A stretch of 64,000 nt of DNA from Cryobacterium sp. N22 (GCF_002929555.1 NZ_PJJP01000037.1:62467-126466); one strand, 5' to 3'; positions 8,714 to 17,812 are shown, counted from the first letter of the stretch. The notes: a model not told the origin generated them from the letters alone. Translations and numbers: made by a program.

Positions 8714-9969
8714 GGTTGCACCGTCGCGGGTGGTGGGGCCGGTGGTGTCGATTCAACGGGGTGATCCGGCCGGGCGGCCTTGATCTCGGCGTCTTCCTCG
8801 GCAATGAGGCTCTTGGTCCCGGTAAGGTCGCCGAGCAGAGGGCGCACCCAACCTGCGGGAGGGTAGGTGTCAACGAGCATCAGGCGCACGAGCAGCGTGA
8901 GCGGAATCGCCAGGATGGCGCCGATCGGGCCGAGGATGGCGGCCCAGAAGAGGACGGAGAAGAAAGTGATGGTTTGGCTGAGTGAAACGGCGTTGCCGAT
9001 CACCCGCGGTTGGATGACCGATTGCACGATCGCGTTGATAACCCCGTAGACGACGATGACCGTGATCACCGTGGGCAGCCCGCCGACGAGCGCCCCGAAG
9101 ACGATCGGCGGGACGAGCGCGAGGAAGTAACCCACGTTCGGAATGAAGCTGCACAGAAACGCAAGCAATCCCCAAATGAACGCTCCGGGAACACCAATCA
9201 GGATCAGGGCGACGAAATCGATGACACCCTGTAGGAGACCGAGCAGGGTCGTCCAGACCATGTAGCGCCGCACGTTGGCGGCGTAGGCGGTAAGTCCGGT
9301 GACCAGCAGCGGATGGGTCGTGCTGGTCTGGGCCAGCACCACTGGTATGTAACCGGCATCCATGCCCATCAGCAGCGCGATTGTCAGGAGGATGATCAGG
9401 GCAGAGGTGATCCCGGCCAGCCCGCCGATCAGGCCGCCCACGAAGTCGGCCAGCTGCGCAGGGTCGAAGTCGTTGGCGACAGCGCTGAGCTCCCTGGACG
9501 AGATGCCGATTGAGTTCAGCCACGCGACGACGTCCTGGCCAAACGCTGTGATCTGGTCGGCGAATTGCGGAAGTAGGGCGGTGAACTGGCCGAACGCGAC
9601 GAGCACTACGTAGCCGAAGCCGAGCAGCAGCAGGATGACCGCCAGTATCGACGCCCCGGTGGCCATTCCTCTCGGGATACGGTGCCGTTCCAGCCAGATC
9701 CTGAGCGGATGCATGCAAATTGTCAGGATTACGGCGAGGAATACTGGGGCGATGATCGGGGCGAGTCCGGCGATGCCGATCCCCACGAGGACAGCTCCTC
9801 CGAGGCCGATCAGGATGAACGCGTTGCGATGGTTTCCCAGCACCGACTTCACGCGGGCCTGATCAGCGTTCACCCGTGCCTGGTCAGCGTTCACCCGGGC
9901 CTGATCGGCGTTCACCTGGACCTGCTCTGCCACTGTGCTGGCCTGAACCGACTTCTTTTTCCACCACAC
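8710..9969 (-). CDS. AI-2E family transporter (PerM/YdiK type) with heptad-repeat N-terminus
   Basis: 419 residues. About eight membrane helices in the family pattern: two at residues 48-88, a long amphipathic middle (130-175), and a C-terminal block with VDFVALILIGVPGAFIWGLLA and the conserved proline/glycine helices near residues 255-350. The N-terminus carries a tandem heptapeptide, (VNADQAR) three to four times at residues 18-46, absent from usual members and likely a short coiled coil. Family members include the AI-2 exporter TqsA and Na+/H+ antiporter-like proteins; the substrate cannot be read from sequence. It lies between the CPA1 antiporter (29-nt gap) and the K+ channel (4-nt overlap). 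Confidence 0.88.
   Translation of the reverse strand: MWWKKKSVQASTVAEQVQVNADQARVNADQARVNADQARVKSVLGNHRNAFILIGLGGAVLVGIGIAGLAPIIAPVFLAVILTICMHPLRIWLERHRIPRGMATGASILAVILLLLGFGYVVLVAFGQFTALLPQFADQITAFGQDVVAWLNSIGISSRELSAVANDFDPAQLADFVGGLIGGLAGITSALIILLTIALLMGMDAGYIPVVLAQTSTTHPLLVTGLTAYAANVRRYMVWTTLLGLLQGVIDFVALILIGVPGAFIWGLLAFLCSFIPNVGYFLALVPPIVFGALVGGLPTVITVIVVYGVINAIVQSVIQPRVIGNAVSLSQTITFFSVLFWAAILGPIGAILAIPLTLLVRLMLVDTYPPAGWVRPLLGDLTGTKSLIAEEDAEIKAARPDHPVESTPPAPPPATVQP
9845..9925 (-). repeat. In-frame 21-nt tandem repeat in the AI-2E-type gene
   Basis: Three to four imperfect 21-nt units encode the heptad VNADQAR. The units are near identical at DNA level (GTTCACCCGGGCCTGATCAGC on the plus strand with variations), so copy number could change by slippage without shifting the frame. 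Confidence 0.7.
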
Positions 9970-9998
9970 TAGCCACTCCGATCCCGGGCGAACCCGGC

Positions 9999-11294
9999 CT
10001 AAATCCCGCGCGGTGGCGGGGGTACTGCCTGGTGGCTCTGGCGCCGGGATCGTGGGCCGGAGTCGTCGTCGACCGGCGCGCTGTCACTGTGGCCGGCGGC
10101 GTAGCGGCGGCCGATCGGGCCCGCCGAGACGCCATGCACAATTACGCTGAGCAACACGGTGAAGGTGACGGCTGAGACAGCGTGACCGACCACCTCCGAC
10201 TCGCCGAGCTCTTCTATCGCCAGGAGCGCGAAGACGACGGAGGCCAGCCCGCGAGGCCCGAACCACCCCATGAACAACAGCGTCGCCCTGTCCAGCCCGG
10301 TCTTCGGCAGCGACAGCGCAACGGGCAGCATCCGGATCACGGTCAGGCTCAGCACCGCGTAGATGATCGTGGATGCCGAAAAATACTCGAACGCGACCGG
10401 CACGAGAGCGGCACCGAAGAGGAACCACACCCCGAGCGAGAGCACCTCGCCCAGCAATTCCGGCAGCTCGCCCACCTCTTCCAGCTGCGCGACGTCACGA
10501 GGCAGCGCCGCTCCGAACGCGATCCCGGCAACGAACGCCGCGATGAAGCCGTTGCCGCTGAACGCCACGGCCAGCGAGAAGCTGGCGAGGGCGGCGGCCA
10601 GCGTGGCCAGGCGCCGACCACCGGAAAGAATCCATTTCCGGCGCGACGCGAACGCGATGAGTTTCGCGCTGCCGAAGCCGATCGCGAGACCGACGACAAT
10701 CCCCACCGCCAGTTCCAGCAGTGGCCTGATGGCCGACGCCTCCTCTCCGCCGTCGACCCCGAGCTCGCCCGCCGCGATCGCGAGGGTGAAGACGACGATG
10801 GGAGTTACAATTCCGTCGTTCAGGCCGCTTTCCACGTTGAGGGCTCGGCGCACACGCATCGGAATGCGCTCATCGTTGATTACCTGGGCGCTGAGCGCCG
10901 CGTCGGTGGGAGCCAGCGCGGCTCCGACGAACCCTGCGAGCGCCCAGGTGAAGTCGTTGAACAGCCACGCCGCCAAGAGCGTTCCGAGGATCACCGTGAG
11001 TGGAAGACCGATGCCCAGGAGACGCGCGGGAACGCGGATGTCTCGTCGAAGCACGGAAAGGTTCACCCGCGCCGCGTCCGAGAACAGGAGCATGGCGAGC
11101 GTCAGCTCGGCGAGGAGGTGGATCGACGGCGCGTCGACATTGATGGGCAGGGCTCCCCAGTCCTGGTTGGCCAGGAGGAATCCGGCGAGCGTGAAGACGA
11201 ACGGACCGGTGATGTTCCACCGGGCGAGGCGATCCGAGAGCACGGCCCAGCCAATTATCACGAGCATCAGAACGGCGAACGCGGTTTGCGTCAT
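9999..11294 (-). CDS. CPA1-family cation:proton antiporter (NhaP-like)
   Basis: 431 residues, about 12 membrane helices, and a disordered basic tail (SDSAPVDDDSGPRSRRQ). Core motifs of CPA1 exchangers are seen: the unwound-helix region with APTDAALSAQV (about residue 127) and NVESGLNDG (about 153), whose Asn/Asp pair binds the cation, and FMGWFGPRGLASVVFAL (about 341). Predicted role is exchange of Na+ (or K+) for H+ at the cytoplasmic membrane. It is the first gene of an operon with the AI-2E-type and K+-channel genes. Its promoter region shares a perfect 14-bp inverted repeat (11364-11411) with the divergent DUF1254 gene. Confidence 0.9.
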   Translation of the reverse strand: MTQTAFAVLMLVIIGWAVLSDRLARWNITGPFVFTLAGFLLANQDWGALPINVDAPSIHLLAELTLAMLLFSDAARVNLSVLRRDIRVPARLLGIGLPLTVILGTLLAAWLFNDFTWALAGFVGAALAPTDAALSAQVINDERIPMRVRRALNVESGLNDGIVTPIVVFTLAIAAGELGVDGGEEASAIRPLLELAVGIVVGLAIGFGSAKLIAFASRRKWILSGGRRLATLAAALASFSLAVAFSGNGFIAAFVAGIAFGAALPRDVAQLEEVGELPELLGEVLSLGVWFLFGAALVPVAFEYFSASTIIYAVLSLTVIRMLPVALSLPKTGLDRATLLFMGWFGPRGLASVVFALLAIEELGESEVVGHAVSAVTFTVLLSVIVHGVSAGPIGRRYAAGHSDSAPVDDDSGPRSRRQSHQAVPPPPRGI

Positions 11295-11363
11295 CAGCTG
11301 GTCCTCTCCGAACCTGGAGGATCGTTATACGCGAGAGACGTTAACTCCGCGCCCCGGTCACGG

Positions 11364-11411
11364 CATCACGCAATGTGAATGAAGCGAGTGAGTCACCCAC
11401 ATTGCGTGATG
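11364..11411. promoter_or_regulatory. Perfect 14-bp inverted repeat between divergent operons
   Basis: CATCACGCAATGTG (11364-11377) and CACATTGCGTGATG (11398-11411) are exact inverse copies with a 20-nt spacer. Each arm carries ATTGCGTGAT, the element found before several other genes in this block, one facing the antiporter operon and one facing DUF1254 gene 1. GTGAT starts 75 nt before the antiporter start and 105 nt before the DUF1254 start. A TATAAC hexamer (minus strand, 11334-11339) and TATGGT (11433-11438) could be the -10 boxes. It might also fold as a hairpin, but position favours a dimeric regulator site. Confidence 0.6.
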
Positions 11412-11510
11412 AGGAATCGGTGATCTTGGATCTATGGTGTGTTTCGCCCGAGCCCATCGACGGGCTACCGGCCCACTATCGGAACCGCTCATGCGACAAA
11501 GGAGAAAGCG

Positions 11511-13073
11511 ATGAGTCCACAAGCACGGGTTTCCAGTGAGACGACGGCATCGCTGTCGACGCCGGACCGCATCGAAAGTCGACTTGGCACGCTGGAGTTC
11601 AACGACGGCGCCCCGTCGGAGGCCACGGCCGAACTGCTTTACGAGCATCTCGATTTTCTCCACGGCGTCGAAGCGTTCATTAATTCCTACCCGGGCGCGT
11701 CAACGACCGCGATGCACCGTGGCCTGCGATCGATCGGGGTGGAGGACAACAAGGGTGTGGTCATCTTCTCCGAACTGATGGACTCGTCCTCGCTGTTTTT
11801 GACCGCGAACTGCGACACGGTCTACGCAATCGGATTCCTTGACCTGAGCGATGGACCGATGGTGATCGAGGTCCCGGCGCTCGAGGCGCCCTCCGGGATC
11901 CTCGGCGCGGTGGATGACATGTGGTTCCGCTGGATCACGGACATTGGTCTGCCCGGCCCCGATCGTGCCAGCGGAGGCAAGTATCTTTTCGCCGGGCCTG
12001 ACTACGAAGGCACCCTTCCTGACAGTGGCTTCCATGTCTCGCACTCGCGCACGAATGGGGTTCTCTATTTCCTGCGCGCGTTCATGATCGACAACGACCC
12101 GACTGTTCCGTCGCAGGTCCTTCGCGACGGCCTGCGGGTCTATCCCTACGTTGCTGGCGGTCCCGGCACTGCGATCGCCACCTTCCTCGCCGGCAAGGCA
12201 CCGCTCGGCCAAGCTTCGACCCTGGCGGAGATTGTTTTCGTCGAAGGGTCGGGACTGGCGTTCAACACCATCCCGCCCAGTGACTCCGGCTACTGGGACG
12301 TTGTCAACGAGCTCGTCCAGGCCGAGCCGGCCGATGCAGGGGAACCGGAAACGCTGGGCCTCCTGGCTCGGGTGGGGATCGTGAAGGGTCAGCCGTTTGA
12401 TCCTGACGGTCGGATGCGCAAGGCGCTCGAAGAATCCGTCGTGGTCGGCAACGCCACCGCCCGTACCGTGGCCGTGTCTCCACGAGAGGAGGAAGGCTGG
12501 GCGTTCTACCCCGGTTCCCAGTGGTTCAACCCGCTCTGGGCGGGTGGATATGAGTTCCTCGACCCGCCTCCTCAGATAACGCCTGATGGTGTGGTTCAAA
12601 GCCCGCACGAGGGCACACGCAAACTCAACGCACGCACCGCGTTCTTCTACGCGTACACGGGAATCACCCCGGCGATGTGCATGCGGCTTACGGGCGTCGG
12701 GTCCCAGTACATCTTCACCATGCGTGATGCGGAGGGCGCGTACCTCGACGGCGGCCGGGACTATCGCCTGTCGTTGCCGCCGAACATCCCGCAGAGCCGG
12801 TTCTGGTCCGTGATGGTGTACGACCGGCAGACCCGCTCGATGCTGCAAACCGACCAGGCCAAACCTGATCTCGGAAGTCAGTCCGGGACGGTGGAGGCCA
12901 ACCAGGATGGCTCGACGGATATCTACTTCGGCCCATCTTCACCGGAAGGGAAATCCACCAACTGGCTGCAGACGGACCCGTCGAAGGGCTACTTCGTCAT
13001 TCTCCGGCTGTACAGCCCGCTGCAGCCGTTCTTCGACAAGTCCTGGCGACCAAGCGAGTTCGAACCCGTCTGA
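11511..13073 (+). CDS. DUF1254-DUF1214 protein, copy 1
   Basis: 520 residues from the ATG with AAAGGAGA six bases upstream (an in-frame upstream extension is ignored). Residues 60-200 match the DUF1254 pattern (ANCDTVYAIGFLDLSDGPMV, then DDMWFRWITDIGLPGPDR), and residues 380-515 match DUF1214 (NARTAFFYAYTGITPAMCMR, then RFWSVMVYDRQTRSMLQTDQ, and ILRLYSPLQPFFDKSWRP at the end). No signal peptide is evident, unlike many family members. The function of the family is unknown. The SulP transporter gene follows 71 nt later, and copy 2 (15944-17515) is clearly paralogous, with the same motif order. Confidence 0.9.
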   Translation: MSPQARVSSETTASLSTPDRIESRLGTLEFNDGAPSEATAELLYEHLDFLHGVEAFINSYPGASTTAMHRGLRSIGVEDNKGVVIFSELMDSSSLFLTANCDTVYAIGFLDLSDGPMVIEVPALEAPSGILGAVDDMWFRWITDIGLPGPDRASGGKYLFAGPDYEGTLPDSGFHVSHSRTNGVLYFLRAFMIDNDPTVPSQVLRDGLRVYPYVAGGPGTAIATFLAGKAPLGQASTLAEIVFVEGSGLAFNTIPPSDSGYWDVVNELVQAEPADAGEPETLGLLARVGIVKGQPFDPDGRMRKALEESVVVGNATARTVAVSPREEEGWAFYPGSQWFNPLWAGGYEFLDPPPQITPDGVVQSPHEGTRKLNARTAFFYAYTGITPAMCMRLTGVGSQYIFTMRDAEGAYLDGGRDYRLSLPPNIPQSRFWSVMVYDRQTRSMLQTDQAKPDLGSQSGTVEANQDGSTDIYFGPSSPEGKSTNWLQTDPSKGYFVILRLYSPLQPFFDKSWRPSEFEPV

Positions 13074-13086
13074 CCTTGGACCTGAC

Positions 13087-13128
13087 GCGGCTGGAGCGAC
13101 GTGCTTCGCAGCGCGACGCTCCAGCCGC
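13087..13128 (+). terminator. Strong hairpin between DUF1254 copy 1 and SulP
   Basis: GCGGCTGGAGCG (13087-13098) pairs perfectly with CGCTCCAGCCGC (13117-13128) around an 18-nt loop. It begins 13 nt after the DUF1254 stop and ends 16 nt before the SulP GTG, just upstream of its AAAGGA box. It may be a partial terminator or an mRNA-processing/attenuation element that sets SulP expression below DUF1254. There is no T-run. Confidence 0.45.
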
Positions 13129-13144
13129 TCTGAAAGGATCCGCC

Positions 13145-14809
13145 GTGGATACTCCTTCGTCCGGGGTGCGGCCCGTCACCGGGTTGACCGCGAGGAACGT
13201 TCTGAGTGAGTCGGTTGCCGGCGTCACCCTGCTTGCGATCGCTGTTCCCCTCAATATCGGTTATGCGCAGATCGCCGGGCTGCCCCCGACAGCGGGCCTG
13301 TACGCGCTCGTTGTACCTGCCATCATCTACGCGCTCGTGGTCTCATCGCGACAGGTTGTTGCATCGCCTGATGCCGCCGCCGCCGCGCTGGTCGCCTCGT
13401 CCGTTGGTGGTCTCGCCGCGGCAGGCAGCGCCGATTACCTCACTCTCGCATTCGCGCAGGCCATCATCAGCGGAGTGCTGTTCGCGCTGATGGCCTTCTT
13501 CAAGCTCGGATTCCTCGCCACGTTCCTCTCGAAGCCGATCCTCGTCGGATTCGTCGGCGGTCTGGCGCTGGACATCCTGGTGAGCCAGCTCGCGAAGATG
13601 CTTGGCGTGAAGATCGACTCGGGTGGGGAGTTCATCGACAAGGTCCGAGACTTGTTCGCCGGGTTGGGGACAATGAACGCGTGGTCGATCGCGATCTCGC
13701 TCGCCGCACTCGTGGTCTTGCTGATGGGCCGGCGCCTGGCCCGCGCGGTCCCGTGGGCACTGATCGTGCTCATCCTCGCAACCATCCTCGTGGTGACCGC
13801 CGACCTGGATGGGGCCGGTGTCGACGTACTGGGCAAGGTGGAGGCGGGACCTCCGACGCTCACGTGGCCGGTCATCGACTGGGCGACCTGGCTGCTGCTG
13901 GTCCCGTCAGCGATCGCCCTCACGATGGTCACCACAGCCGAGGGGCTCCTCGTCTCCCGGGCGTATGGGGAGCAGCACGGCTATTCGACCAAGCCGAACC
14001 GGGACCTGTTGGCATTCGGCCTCGGCAACATTGCGTCCGGTGCAACAGGTGGGTTCGCGATCGGCTCATCGACATCACGCACCGCGGCGATGGATCAGCT
14101 GGGTTCCCGCACCCAACTCCCGTCGATCATCACCGCCGTCGGAACGCTGTTGCTGCTCGTTTTCGGCACTGCTCTGCTCGAGGAGATCCCGTCCCCGGCG
14201 ATCGGCGCGATCGTCGCGGTAGCGGTTGTGCCGTTGCTCGGCATCACGGACTTTGCGCGGCTCTGGAAACTCGATCGGTTCGAGTTCGCGATCGGCGCCG
14301 TGTGCTTCCTCGTCACGCTGTTCGTGGGCGCAATTCCCGGCATCGTGGTCTCGTTCGTGCTGGCGCTGGTCAATATCGTCCGTCGAGCCTCCCGGCCCGC
14401 CATCGACATTCTCGCGGCCGACGACGACCCGCTCGAATCCCTTCTGTCCGAAGCGCCGGCGGGAACCTTCAGCGCGCCTGGGACGATCGTGGTGCGGATG
14501 GCTGCACCGTTGTTCTTCGCCAACGGAGCCGTCTTCGATGATGCGGTCAAGCGGGCGGTTCAGGCTGTTCCCGGCGGTACTGGCGCCGTCAAGCACCTTG
14601 TCGTGGATCTGGTGGCGATCAATGACGTCGATGTGACCGGGGCGGAGAGCTTCGCGGCGCTCAAGGCATGGCTGCGGGCCAACGATATTGAGTTGAGCTT
14701 CAGCCGGGTCCGGCCGACTGCTCGCGCTCGCCTCGAGCGCCTCGGGCTCCTGACCTCTGAGCGGGTGTTCGACACCAATCGGGCCGCCATCGCTGCCCTC
14801 AGCGGGTGA
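13145..14809 (+). CDS. SulP-family anion transporter with STAS domain
   Basis: 554 residues from a GTG with AAAGGA six bases upstream. Residues 10-420 form the 10-14 helix SulP/SLC26 membrane domain, including PLNIGYAQIAGLPPTAGLYA (residues 34-53) and GATGGFAIGSSTSRTA (about 301). Residues 440-550 are the STAS domain (VKHLVVDLVAINDVDVTGAE). Family members carry sulfate, bicarbonate or other anions, and the specific substrate is not evident. It probably forms an operon with DUF1254 copy 1. The last 168 nt are repeated at 17813-17980 as the remnant of a second, lost SulP gene behind DUF1254 copy 2. Confidence 0.9.
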   Translation: MDTPSSGVRPVTGLTARNVLSESVAGVTLLAIAVPLNIGYAQIAGLPPTAGLYALVVPAIIYALVVSSRQVVASPDAAAAALVASSVGGLAAAGSADYLTLAFAQAIISGVLFALMAFFKLGFLATFLSKPILVGFVGGLALDILVSQLAKMLGVKIDSGGEFIDKVRDLFAGLGTMNAWSIAISLAALVVLLMGRRLARAVPWALIVLILATILVVTADLDGAGVDVLGKVEAGPPTLTWPVIDWATWLLLVPSAIALTMVTTAEGLLVSRAYGEQHGYSTKPNRDLLAFGLGNIASGATGGFAIGSSTSRTAAMDQLGSRTQLPSIITAVGTLLLLVFGTALLEEIPSPAIGAIVAVAVVPLLGITDFARLWKLDRFEFAIGAVCFLVTLFVGAIPGIVVSFVLALVNIVRRASRPAIDILAADDDPLESLLSEAPAGTFSAPGTIVVRMAAPLFFANGAVFDDAVKRAVQAVPGGTGAVKHLVVDLVAINDVDVTGAESFAALKAWLRANDIELSFSRVRPTARARLERLGLLTSERVFDTNRAAIAALSG

Positions 14810-15031
14810 ACTTCCTCAGGCTTGGCACAAGATGATCGCTCCTGAGGATCCACACGGGCGATTAGTATCCGCTCGGGATCCGCCCACCCGAAGCGATACC
14901 AATCGGTTCCGAGCGAAGGCCGAAATTTGAAAGATGTACCGGTCCAGGAGCGACTGGTGGGCGATCAAGCAAGCCAACGCTGCGGCGCGGGACGGTGGTC
15001 CAGCGGGCGGCGTGGAGAAAGGGTTGGTCGC

Positions 15032-15081
15032 CGTCACTACCAGCGCCCTACTCAACCCGTCACTACCAGCGCCCTACTCAA
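15032..15081. repeat. Tandem duplication of 24 nt
   Basis: CGTCACTACCAGCGCCCTAC followed by TCAA occurs at 15032-15055 and again at 15058-15081, a period of 26. It lies in the non-coding gap between the SulP and DUF1269 genes (287 nt), which otherwise shows no gene. Two units only, so not a CRISPR array. Confidence 0.7.
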
Positions 15082-15096
15082 TACAGAGGCGATCCG

Positions 15097-15606
15097 TCAG
15101 CTGACCTCGCCGGCGGCATCCTTGAAGGCCTCGTCGACGTCCTCGGTGCTCACGTCCAGCTGCTTGGCGACGCGCTTCTCGGCCTTCAACTCGGTCTTGT
15201 CAATCGCGTCCTCAACCGTACTCTCACCGACGACGAGCAATGCGGCCTCGCCCTCATCGATGAGGTCGCCTAGCTCCTTGAGGTCGGAGCGTGACAACCC
15301 CTTCGCGAGATGTCCGCCGACGGCGCCGACGCCCGCGCCAACGATTGCGGTGGCGATCACGGCGGGGGCGAAGATGAGCCCGACTGCAGCGCCGATCCCG
15401 GCACCAACCCATCCACCTTTGCGGGTCGCCGTCTCATCCTTGTTGACGTGAATCTTGCCCTTGTCGTCCTTTGTGATGACAGCTGCGTCGTACGCCCCGA
15501 CCGCTCCCGCTGAGCGCAATTCCTTGACCACGTCGTAGTCGGCTCGCGCTGCTTCTTCGCTCGGATACGTGCCAATAAACAGGAACACGCCGTCTGATTG
15601 AGCCAT
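15097..15606 (-). CDS. DUF1269 stress-type protein with glycine-rich hydrophobic core
   Basis: 169 residues from the ATG with GGAAGGA seven bases upstream; the longer open frame upstream is not coding. The N-terminal half begins FLFIGTYPSEEAARADYDVV, typical of DUF1269. The middle has a glycine-zipper-like hydrophobic hairpin (GGWVGAGIGAAVGLIFAPAV, then AIVGAGVGAVGGHLAKG, residues 63-103) that could insert in a membrane. The C-terminal half is acidic and helical. Members are often small stress-induced proteins; the biochemical role is unknown. It is transcribed away from DUF1254 copy 2. A GTGAT element (minus strand, 15669-15665) lies 63 nt before its start. Confidence 0.8.
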   Translation of the reverse strand: MAQSDGVFLFIGTYPSEEAARADYDVVKELRSAGAVGAYDAAVITKDDKGKIHVNKDETATRKGGWVGAGIGAAVGLIFAPAVIATAIVGAGVGAVGGHLAKGLSRSDLKELGDLIDEGEAALLVVGESTVEDAIDKTELKAEKRVAKQLDVSTEDVDEAFKDAAGEVS

Positions 15607-15664
15607 TTCGGATCCTTCCAATTGGGATTGTTCGTCGATCGAACCACCGCGTATGGCGGCCTTC

Positions 15665-15674
15665 ATCACCCGAT
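15665..15674 (-). promoter_or_regulatory. Shared upstream element before the DUF1269 gene
   Basis: On the minus strand ATCGGGTGAT fits the consensus WTYRBGTGAT, with GTGAT 63 nt before the start codon. It is the weakest of the six copies listed and could be chance. Confidence 0.35.
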
Positions 15675-15861
15675 TGCAATGAAGGTGGCTGCCAGACCTC
15701 CACGACGGACCGGCCCCTTGGTCTATGCGCGATCTCAACTTTCTCGGGCGAATTCGGCGGGGCCCACCGTCGCTGAAGAACTCGTGGCATCCCGGCGGCG
15801 GGTGACTCACATCATGGAGAGACTGCATGGTTGCCCGCCGGCATGTTCCGTACAGTCGAGC

Positions 15862-15874
15862 TTCATGTGATTTG
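15862..15874 (+). promoter_or_regulatory. Shared upstream element before DUF1254 copy 2
   Basis: TTCATGTGATTTG; GTGAT starts 77 nt before the start codon. TACGTT at 15903-15908 is a candidate -10. The following sequence (GATGATGACCT) resembles the copy at 18011. Confidence 0.5.
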
Positions 15875-15943
15875 GATGATGACCTGAGTCTCGGGTCTGG
15901 ACTACGTTGCGGAAAAGCCAGAAGCGAGCCAGAGGAGACTGCG

Positions 15944-17515
15944 ATGCCCAACCAGAACATCACCCGGACGCCCACGCCACCAGCGATCACCACGCCGTCA
16001 AAGGTCGAGACAAATATTGGCACGTTGGAATTCACCGACGGCTACCCAAAGGGCCAGACCGCAGCGAAATTGCGTGACGAGCTGGAGTACCTGCACTGTG
16101 TCGATGCGTTCATGAACACCATCCAGGGGGTGTCTGTGTTCGCCATTCGAAAAGGGTTCCAAGACGCCGGCGTCGAGGAAGGCGACGTGCTGATCTTCTC
16201 TGGGCTGATGGATTCCCGGTCGCTGTTCTTGACGCCGAACGCCGACACGGTCTACTTCTGGTCTTTCCACGACCTGTCGCAGGGGCCCCTGGTGTTCGAG
16301 ACACCGTCCGACACGCTGGGCATCTTCGACGACATCTGGTTTCGCTGGATCAGCGACTTCGGCCTGCCCGGTGCGGACCGTGGCCGTAGAGGAACCTACC
16401 TGCTTGTCGGCCCCGGTTACGACGGCCCGCTGCCCGAAGGCGGCTACTACGTGCGTCATTCGCGCACCAACCACGTGACCTTGATCGGCCGGGCGTTCAT
16501 CAACGAGAACCCCGGCGACGATCCCGGCCCGACGGTTGCCCGTATCAAGGACGAACTCAAGGTCTACCCCTATGCCGCAGGTGGCGTGGGCAGCAGCGTT
16601 GGCGCCTACCTGTCCGGGAAGGCCCCGCTCGGCCAGCCTGCAGTCCCCAAGAGTCCCCGATTTGTTGAGGGGACCGGTCTGGCGATGAACACCGTCCCGC
16701 CCAACGACTTTGGCCATTACGAGATGCTCGACGCCCTGGTCCAACTGGAACCGGCGGAAGCGCTCGACACCGAGTTGGCCGGACAGTTCGCCGCCATAGG
16801 GATCGTCAAGGACGAGAAGTTTGCGCCCGACGCCCGGTTGCGGAAGATCCTCGACGACGCGGTGGCCGTCGGCAATGCGGCTTCGCGGACCGTAGGGATG
16901 GGTGCCTACCCCGGTGAGGGCTTCCGCTACTACGACGGCGAATCCGCGTGGTGGAACATGCTGTTCGTCGGCGGATTCGAGTTCACAAACCCGCCGCCAG
17001 AGATCACCGAGGAGGGCGCCAAGCCCTATCCGAACAAGGGTGCCCGTCGGCTGCACTCACGCACCTCGATGTTCTACACCGCCACCGCCATTACCCCTGC
17101 CATGTGCATGCGGCTGCCTGGCGTCGGGTCGCAGTATTTGATCGCCAACGTCGACACCGCCGGCGAACCTTTCGACGGTGCGAAGACGTACCGGGTGAGC
17201 TTGCCCAAGGACATCCCGGCGGCCCGGTTCTGGTCGCTAAACCTGTACGACAACCAGACCCGCTCCCTGCTCCAGACCGACCAGCTCTATCCGCGTGCGG
17301 GCAGCCAGGAGTATCCGTCACCCGCGGCAGAGGCCGAGGCCGACGGTTCCACCGTGGTGTACATCTCCCCGACCCAGCCTGACGGCGTCTCCCGGGCCAA
17401 CTGGATCCAGACCGACCCGGACAAAGGCTGGTTCGTGATTCTGCGCCTTTACAGCCCTCTGCAACCCTTTTTCGACAAGACGTGGAGGCTGGGCGAGGTC
17501 GAGTCGGTGAGTTAG
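15944..17515 (+). CDS. DUF1254-DUF1214 protein, copy 2
   Basis: 523 residues from the ATG with AGAGGAG nine bases upstream. It is the paralogue of copy 1 with the same landmarks: NADTVYFWSFHDLSQGPLVF and DDIWFRWISDFGLPGADR in the DUF1254 half, SRTSMFYTATAITPAMCMRL and RFWSLNLYDNQTRSLLQTDQ in the DUF1214 half, ending ILRLYSPLQPFFDKTWR. The N-terminus is soluble with no signal peptide. By its position in front of a SulP 3' remnant it was once the first gene of a second DUF1254-SulP module. Function is unknown. Its upstream region contains the shared GTGAT element. Confidence 0.9.
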   Translation: MPNQNITRTPTPPAITTPSKVETNIGTLEFTDGYPKGQTAAKLRDELEYLHCVDAFMNTIQGVSVFAIRKGFQDAGVEEGDVLIFSGLMDSRSLFLTPNADTVYFWSFHDLSQGPLVFETPSDTLGIFDDIWFRWISDFGLPGADRGRRGTYLLVGPGYDGPLPEGGYYVRHSRTNHVTLIGRAFINENPGDDPGPTVARIKDELKVYPYAAGGVGSSVGAYLSGKAPLGQPAVPKSPRFVEGTGLAMNTVPPNDFGHYEMLDALVQLEPAEALDTELAGQFAAIGIVKDEKFAPDARLRKILDDAVAVGNAASRTVGMGAYPGEGFRYYDGESAWWNMLFVGGFEFTNPPPEITEEGAKPYPNKGARRLHSRTSMFYTATAITPAMCMRLPGVGSQYLIANVDTAGEPFDGAKTYRVSLPKDIPAARFWSLNLYDNQTRSLLQTDQLYPRAGSQEYPSPAAEAEADGSTVVYISPTQPDGVSRANWIQTDPDKGWFVILRLYSPLQPFFDKTWRLGEVESVS

Positions 17516-17812
17516 CTTGCGTCGAGCGGAGCGCAATCCGTTCATCCGGCAAAGTCGACTCGGCGATCGCGCCGGGCGGCGACCGAACAGGAATGACAAT
17601 CGGACGCAGGGCAACGCCTGTGCAGACGCTGGCCATGACGGGCGTGCTATCAACCAGCGCGTTCATCCAGGCAAGGTGAGACTCGTCTCTCATCGGCCGT
17701 CGGGCATCCAACCGGCCGGGTTGGAGGAGGATATCCGGTGGGGGCGCATCGGGCGCTGAATATGCGGTGTCGGCGTCAGTTCTCTGGCGGCGGCGGGATC
17801 GCCCTTCGCAGA
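17516..17812. other. Non-coding remains after DUF1254 copy 2
   Basis: About 300 nt without a supported gene. By analogy with module 1, a complete SulP gene should begin here; only its extreme 3' end survives downstream. I find no convincing similarity to the SulP membrane domain in this stretch. Confidence 0.45.

Larger units (their letters stand above)
15607..15943. other. 337-nt divergent promoter region
   Basis: No gene is supported. It carries the promoters of the DUF1269 gene (minus) and DUF1254 copy 2 (plus), with one GTGAT element on each side (15669-15665 minus; 15867-15871 plus). Nothing else is recognised. Confidence 0.5.

Noticed and set aside
10182..11378. Long plus-strand frames (398 and 339 codons) over the antiporter gene
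   Set aside because: Arg/Glu- or Ser/Ala-rich compositions without motifs, lying opposite a gene with all CPA1 signatures.
15032..15081. Short tandem repeat considered as a CRISPR array
   Set aside because: Only two 24-nt units with a 2-nt spacer and no cas genes.
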